This document shows positions 61,689 to 64,000 of a stretch of DNA of 64,000 nucleotides, in pieces. Numbering within the stretch: position 1 is the first letter of the stretch; each line of letters begins with the position of its first letter. Under the pieces are notes generated by a model that saw only the letters and a program-made list of their open reading frames with translations, did not search any database and was not told where the DNA came from. Source of the DNA: Roseateles depolymerans (GTDB lineage Bacteria; Pseudomonadota; Gammaproteobacteria; Burkholderiales; Burkholderiaceae_C); the NCBI GenBank assembly GCA_003241055.1, contig QFOD01000014.1, positions 1 through 64,000 on the forward strand, in the 5' to 3' direction. Both the position numbers and the translations under genes were made by a program.

Positions 61689-62771
61689 TCACTCGGCGAC
61701 GACGACCTCGACCACCGCCGACAGCCCCGGCACCACGCGGGACGCAGCCTCGCCCAGGCGCTTCAGGCTCTCGGGCTCGAACACCAGCTTGACCGGCACG
61801 CGCTGCACGATCTTGGTGAAGTTGCCGGTGGCGTTGTCGGGCGGCAGCAGCGCGAAGCTCGCGCCCGACGCGGGCGAGAAGCTGTCCACGCGGGCCTCCA
61901 GCTCCTGGCCGGGGAAGGCGTCCAGCTTCACATGCACCTTCTGGCCGGGCTTCATGCGCTCCAGCTGGGTTTCCTTGAAGTTGGCGACGATCCAGGTTTC
62001 CTGCTCCACGACGGCGGCGAGCTGCTGGCCGGGCTGCACCCGCTGGCCCACTTCCACCGTGCGCTTGCCGATGCGGCCGTCGGCCGCGGCGCGCAGCTCC
62101 ACATAGCCGAGCTGGTTCTGTGCGTCCTTCAGCTGCGCGACGGCCGCGGCCTTCTGCGCCGAGGCGGACTGCTGTGCGCTGTCGGCCGCGGCCACGGCCT
62201 GCTGCGCCGCCGCGAGGCTGGCCTTGCGGGCGGCCAGGTCGGCACGCGCCACGTCGCGACCGGCCAGGTTGGCGTCCAGTTCCTGCTTGGAGGTGGCGCG
62301 CAGCTCGGCGCCGAACAGGCTCTGGCTGCGCTTGGCATCCAGCTCGGCGCGGGCCAGCACGCTCTCGGCCTGGCTGACCTGGGCCTGCACGCCGGCCACC
62401 TGAGCCCTGGCCTGGGCCAGCTGAGCCGCCGCCGTGGCGATGGCCGCGTCGGACTGCGCAATCTGCGCCTTCAGCCGCTCCACCTGCACCGCGGCATCGG
62501 CCGGGTCCAGACGCAGCAGCACATCGCCGGCCTTGACCAGCGCGTTGTCCTGCATGCGCATCTCGGTGACCACGCCGGCCACGCGGGTGGCCACCGGGTG
62601 CAGACGGCCGGCGACGAAGGCGTTGTCGGTTTCCACCAGATGCTGGCTGCGCCACCACATGCGGCCGCCCAGCACGACACCGGCGGTCAGCAGCAAGGCG
62701 CCAACCACCAGCAGCGGCACGGGCGGGCCACTCTTGGCCGGCGCGGGAGCGGGGTTCTGGGGAGCGTTCAT
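61689..62771 (-). CDS. emrA: HlyD-family periplasmic adaptor (EmrA type)
   Basis: The 360-aa protein has a membrane anchor (about 18-40), a lipoyl/barrel-sandwich part (VETDNAFVAGRLHPVATRVAG), a long coiled coil (about 95-190) and a beta-barrel end (ELRAAADGRIGKRTVEVGQ). It links EmrB to the outer-membrane channel. ATG 62771 has AAGGA upstream, so it is preferred to ATG 62792, which overlaps pirin. Confidence 0.93.
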   Translation of the reverse strand: MNAPQNPAPAPAKSGPPVPLLVVGALLLTAGVVLGGRMWWRSQHLVETDNAFVAGRLHPVATRVAGVVTEMRMQDNALVKAGDVLLRLDPADAAVQVERLKAQIAQSDAAIATAAAQLAQARAQVAGVQAQVSQAESVLARAELDAKRSQSLFGAELRATSKQELDANLAGRDVARADLAARKASLAAAQQAVAAADSAQQSASAQKAAAVAQLKDAQNQLGYVELRAAADGRIGKRTVEVGQRVQPGQQLAAVVEQETWIVANFKETQLERMKPGQKVHVKLDAFPGQELEARVDSFSPASGASFALLPPDNATGNFTKIVQRVPVKLVFEPESLKRLGEAASRVVPGLSAVVEVVVAE

Positions 62772-62788
62772 GTCGGGATCCTTGGGGT

Positions 62789-63610
62789 TCATTCGGGAGA
62801 AGAATTTCTGGGTTGAAGCCGGCCCATCGCGCCGGACTGGAATCGTTGCAGCGCCTCGACGACCTGGCCCTCGCTGCTCATCGCAAACGGCCCGTGGCGC
62901 ACCACCGGCTCGTGCAGCGGCACGCCGCTGAGGCAGGCCAGGCGCAGCGGCTGGCGCGCGCCCACCTCGAGCGTCTGGCCCGGCGCGACCGCCAGCGCCT
63001 GCCCGGCCCGCCAGGCCCGGCCGTCGGCCGTGCCGCTGCCGCGCAGCGCAATCACCACGCCCTGCCGGTCGGGCGGCAGCTGCACGGTGAAATGCGCCTC
63101 GGCATCCAGGTCGACGACGGCTAGGCCGGTGCTGCCGGCCAGCGGCATGTCGGCCGACCCGCCGAACACCTGCACCCGCCGCCAGCCCGGGCCGGCATCG
63201 CGAGGCATGGCCTCGGGCGCCAGCCAGCCGGCAGCGGGCGCCTGCAGCTTCTGCGCGGCCGGCAGGTTCACCAGCATCAGCAGGCCTTCGGCACCACCCG
63301 GGCCGGGCGACGGGAACTCGTCATGCATGGCCCCGCGGCCTGCGCACAGCCAGTGCAGGCCCCCGGGCGGCAGCTGCCGGGTCTGGCCCAGCGAATGGCG
63401 GCACACAAAGCCCTGCGGCGAGTCGTCGAACAGGTAGGTGACGGTGCTGAGCCCGGCATGCGGATGCGGGCCCAGCGTCGACGCCTTCATGCGGAAGTGC
63501 TCGACCATCAGGAAGGGGTCCAGCCAGGCCTGCGGCTCGCACCAGCGCTCGGCGTGCAGGCCGGCGCAGGCGCGCTGACGCTGTGGGGTGAGCAGACGCG
63601 GACTGGACAT
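62789..63610 (-). CDS. pirin family protein
   Basis: The 273-aa bicupin has the pirin N-terminus WLDPFLMVEHFRM and the metal-binding HPHAGLSTVTYLFDD (His residues) and MHDEFPS, with LLMLVNLPAAQK and a C-terminal cupin. Pirins bind iron, and some oxidise quercetin. It heads the efflux operon, 17 bp before emrA, and is divergent from the LysR gene. Confidence 0.92.
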   Translation of the reverse strand: MSSPRLLTPQRQRACAGLHAERWCEPQAWLDPFLMVEHFRMKASTLGPHPHAGLSTVTYLFDDSPQGFVCRHSLGQTRQLPPGGLHWLCAGRGAMHDEFPSPGPGGAEGLLMLVNLPAAQKLQAPAAGWLAPEAMPRDAGPGWRRVQVFGGSADMPLAGSTGLAVVDLDAEAHFTVQLPPDRQGVVIALRGSGTADGRAWRAGQALAVAPGQTLEVGARQPLRLACLSGVPLHEPVVRHGPFAMSSEGQVVEALQRFQSGAMGRLQPRNSSPE

Positions 63611-63704
63611 GATGGCCGCGACTGTAGAGAGTTCCAATTTCGGCGAATAGACGCAAAAATCAAACGACTCGTTCCAGAAACGAAACGAAACACGACGAGA
63701 CATC
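63611..63704. promoter_or_regulatory. divergent pirin/LysR control region
   Basis: This 94-bp gap has GAAAC in three tandem copies (63677-63691) and a GTT-N5-AAC inverted repeat at 63671-63681, which is a typical LysR T-N11-A-like site. The LysR protein probably acts here on both genes. Confidence 0.4.
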
Positions 63705-64000
63705 ATGAAAGTCGACGACCTGCTGCTGCTGGCCCAGGTGATGCGCGCCGGATCGCTGTCCGCGGCAGCACGACAGCTGGACCTGCCCAAGGCCACGCTG
63801 AGCCGGCGCCTGACCGCGCTGGAAACCAGCGTGGGCGCGCGCCTGTTCGTGCCCGGCGCCAGCCGCCTCACGCTGACCGAACTGGGCGAACAGCTGGCCG
63901 AACGCGCGGCGCGGCATCACGAGGACATCAATGACACGCTGCAATGGCTGGCCTCGCGCGAGGACACGCCGCGCGGCCAGCTGCGGCTGTCGGTGCCGGC
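63705..64000 (+). CDS. LysR-family transcriptional regulator, N-terminal part (cut by window edge)
   Basis: Only 98 residues are visible. They form the LysR winged helix-turn-helix (LLLLAQVMRAGSLSAAARQLDLPKATLSRRL, then LTELGEQLAERA). The frame is open at the right edge, so the effector domain is not seen. Being divergent from the pirin-emrAB operon, it is the likely regulator of that operon. Confidence 0.9.
   Translation, partial: MKVDDLLLLAQVMRAGSLSAAARQLDLPKATLSRRLTALETSVGARLFVPGASRLTLTELGEQLAERAARHHEDINDTLQWLASREDTPRGQLRLSVP

Noticed and set aside
1..64000. CRISPR arrays, tRNA and rRNA genes, integrase or attachment sites
   Set aside because: No regularly spaced repeats, no tRNA-like cloverleaf signatures and no integrase gene were noticed. 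A tRNAscan or CRISPR search would be decisive.

Overview
The window is very GC-rich, densely coding chromosomal DNA from a betaproteobacterium, most likely order Burkholderiales in the Roseateles/Rubrivivax/Leptothrix neighbourhood. This placement is inferred from gene content: ybgC-tolQRA, glyA-nrdR-minor pilins-ribD-ribBX-ribH-nusB, PEP-CTERM proteins, Entner-Doudoroff genes and Aer-like receptors. No similarity search was possible. No rRNA, tRNA or CRISPR array was seen. No gene-free stretch exceeds about 300 bases; the longest is 46159-46441, which holds two hairpins.

Layout. Positions 1-99 are one end of an IS3-type insertion sequence, followed by an orphan membrane-anchored protein. 1199-2341: a DUF1348 gene and a TetR regulator, divergent across two near-identical 18-bp operators. 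2441-6932: methionine sulfoxide reductase fRMsr, exonuclease III, a chloramphenicol-acetyltransferase-like enzyme, a PAS chemoreceptor and a PEP-CTERM protein. 6966-9439: edd-eda. 9538-11572: a ChaC-like protein, a MobA-like nucleotidyltransferase and pdxH. 11584-18133 (minus): a tight operon DUF748-msrA-ABC ATPase-FtsX permease-40-aa ORF-DUF3299. 18175-21760: a YdcF protein, ubiD and a membrane-anchored lytic transglycosylase. 21772-23662: a ZTP riboswitch, glyA and nrdR. 23778-28696: six overlapping or closely spaced minor-pilin genes without pilY1. 28730-31855: ribD-ribBX-ribH-nusB. 31860-35480: aminotransferase-ybgC-tolQRA.

35494-38771 is the most interesting block: a bufferin-type RiPP operon (DUF2282 precursor, DUF692/MNIO enzyme, DUF2063 partner, DoxX), divergent from an ECF sigma factor and a 63-aa zinc-finger anti-sigma candidate. 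38794-43022: pyroglutamyl peptidase plus 5-oxoprolinase, which together turn N-terminal pyroglutamate into glutamate. 43117-47980: a GspE/PilB-type ATPase, a pseudopilin lacking Glu5 and a second PAS chemoreceptor. 47994-50835: an overlapping alkylation-repair operon (Ada-AlkA fusion, Ogt, EamA transporter). 50920-53654: a LytTR two-component system with a periplasmic binding protein. 53788-56458: phosphomannomutase and waaA. 56460-58485: a second PEP-CTERM protein and a class C serine hydrolase. 58567-63610: a pirin-emrA-emrB-outer-membrane efflux operon, divergent from a truncated LysR regulator at the right edge.

Themes that connect regions are surface structures (pilins, Tol, LPS, PEP-CTERM), oxidative and metal stress (two methionine sulfoxide reductases, bufferin), and signalling. 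Translational coupling by ATGA-type overlaps is frequent.
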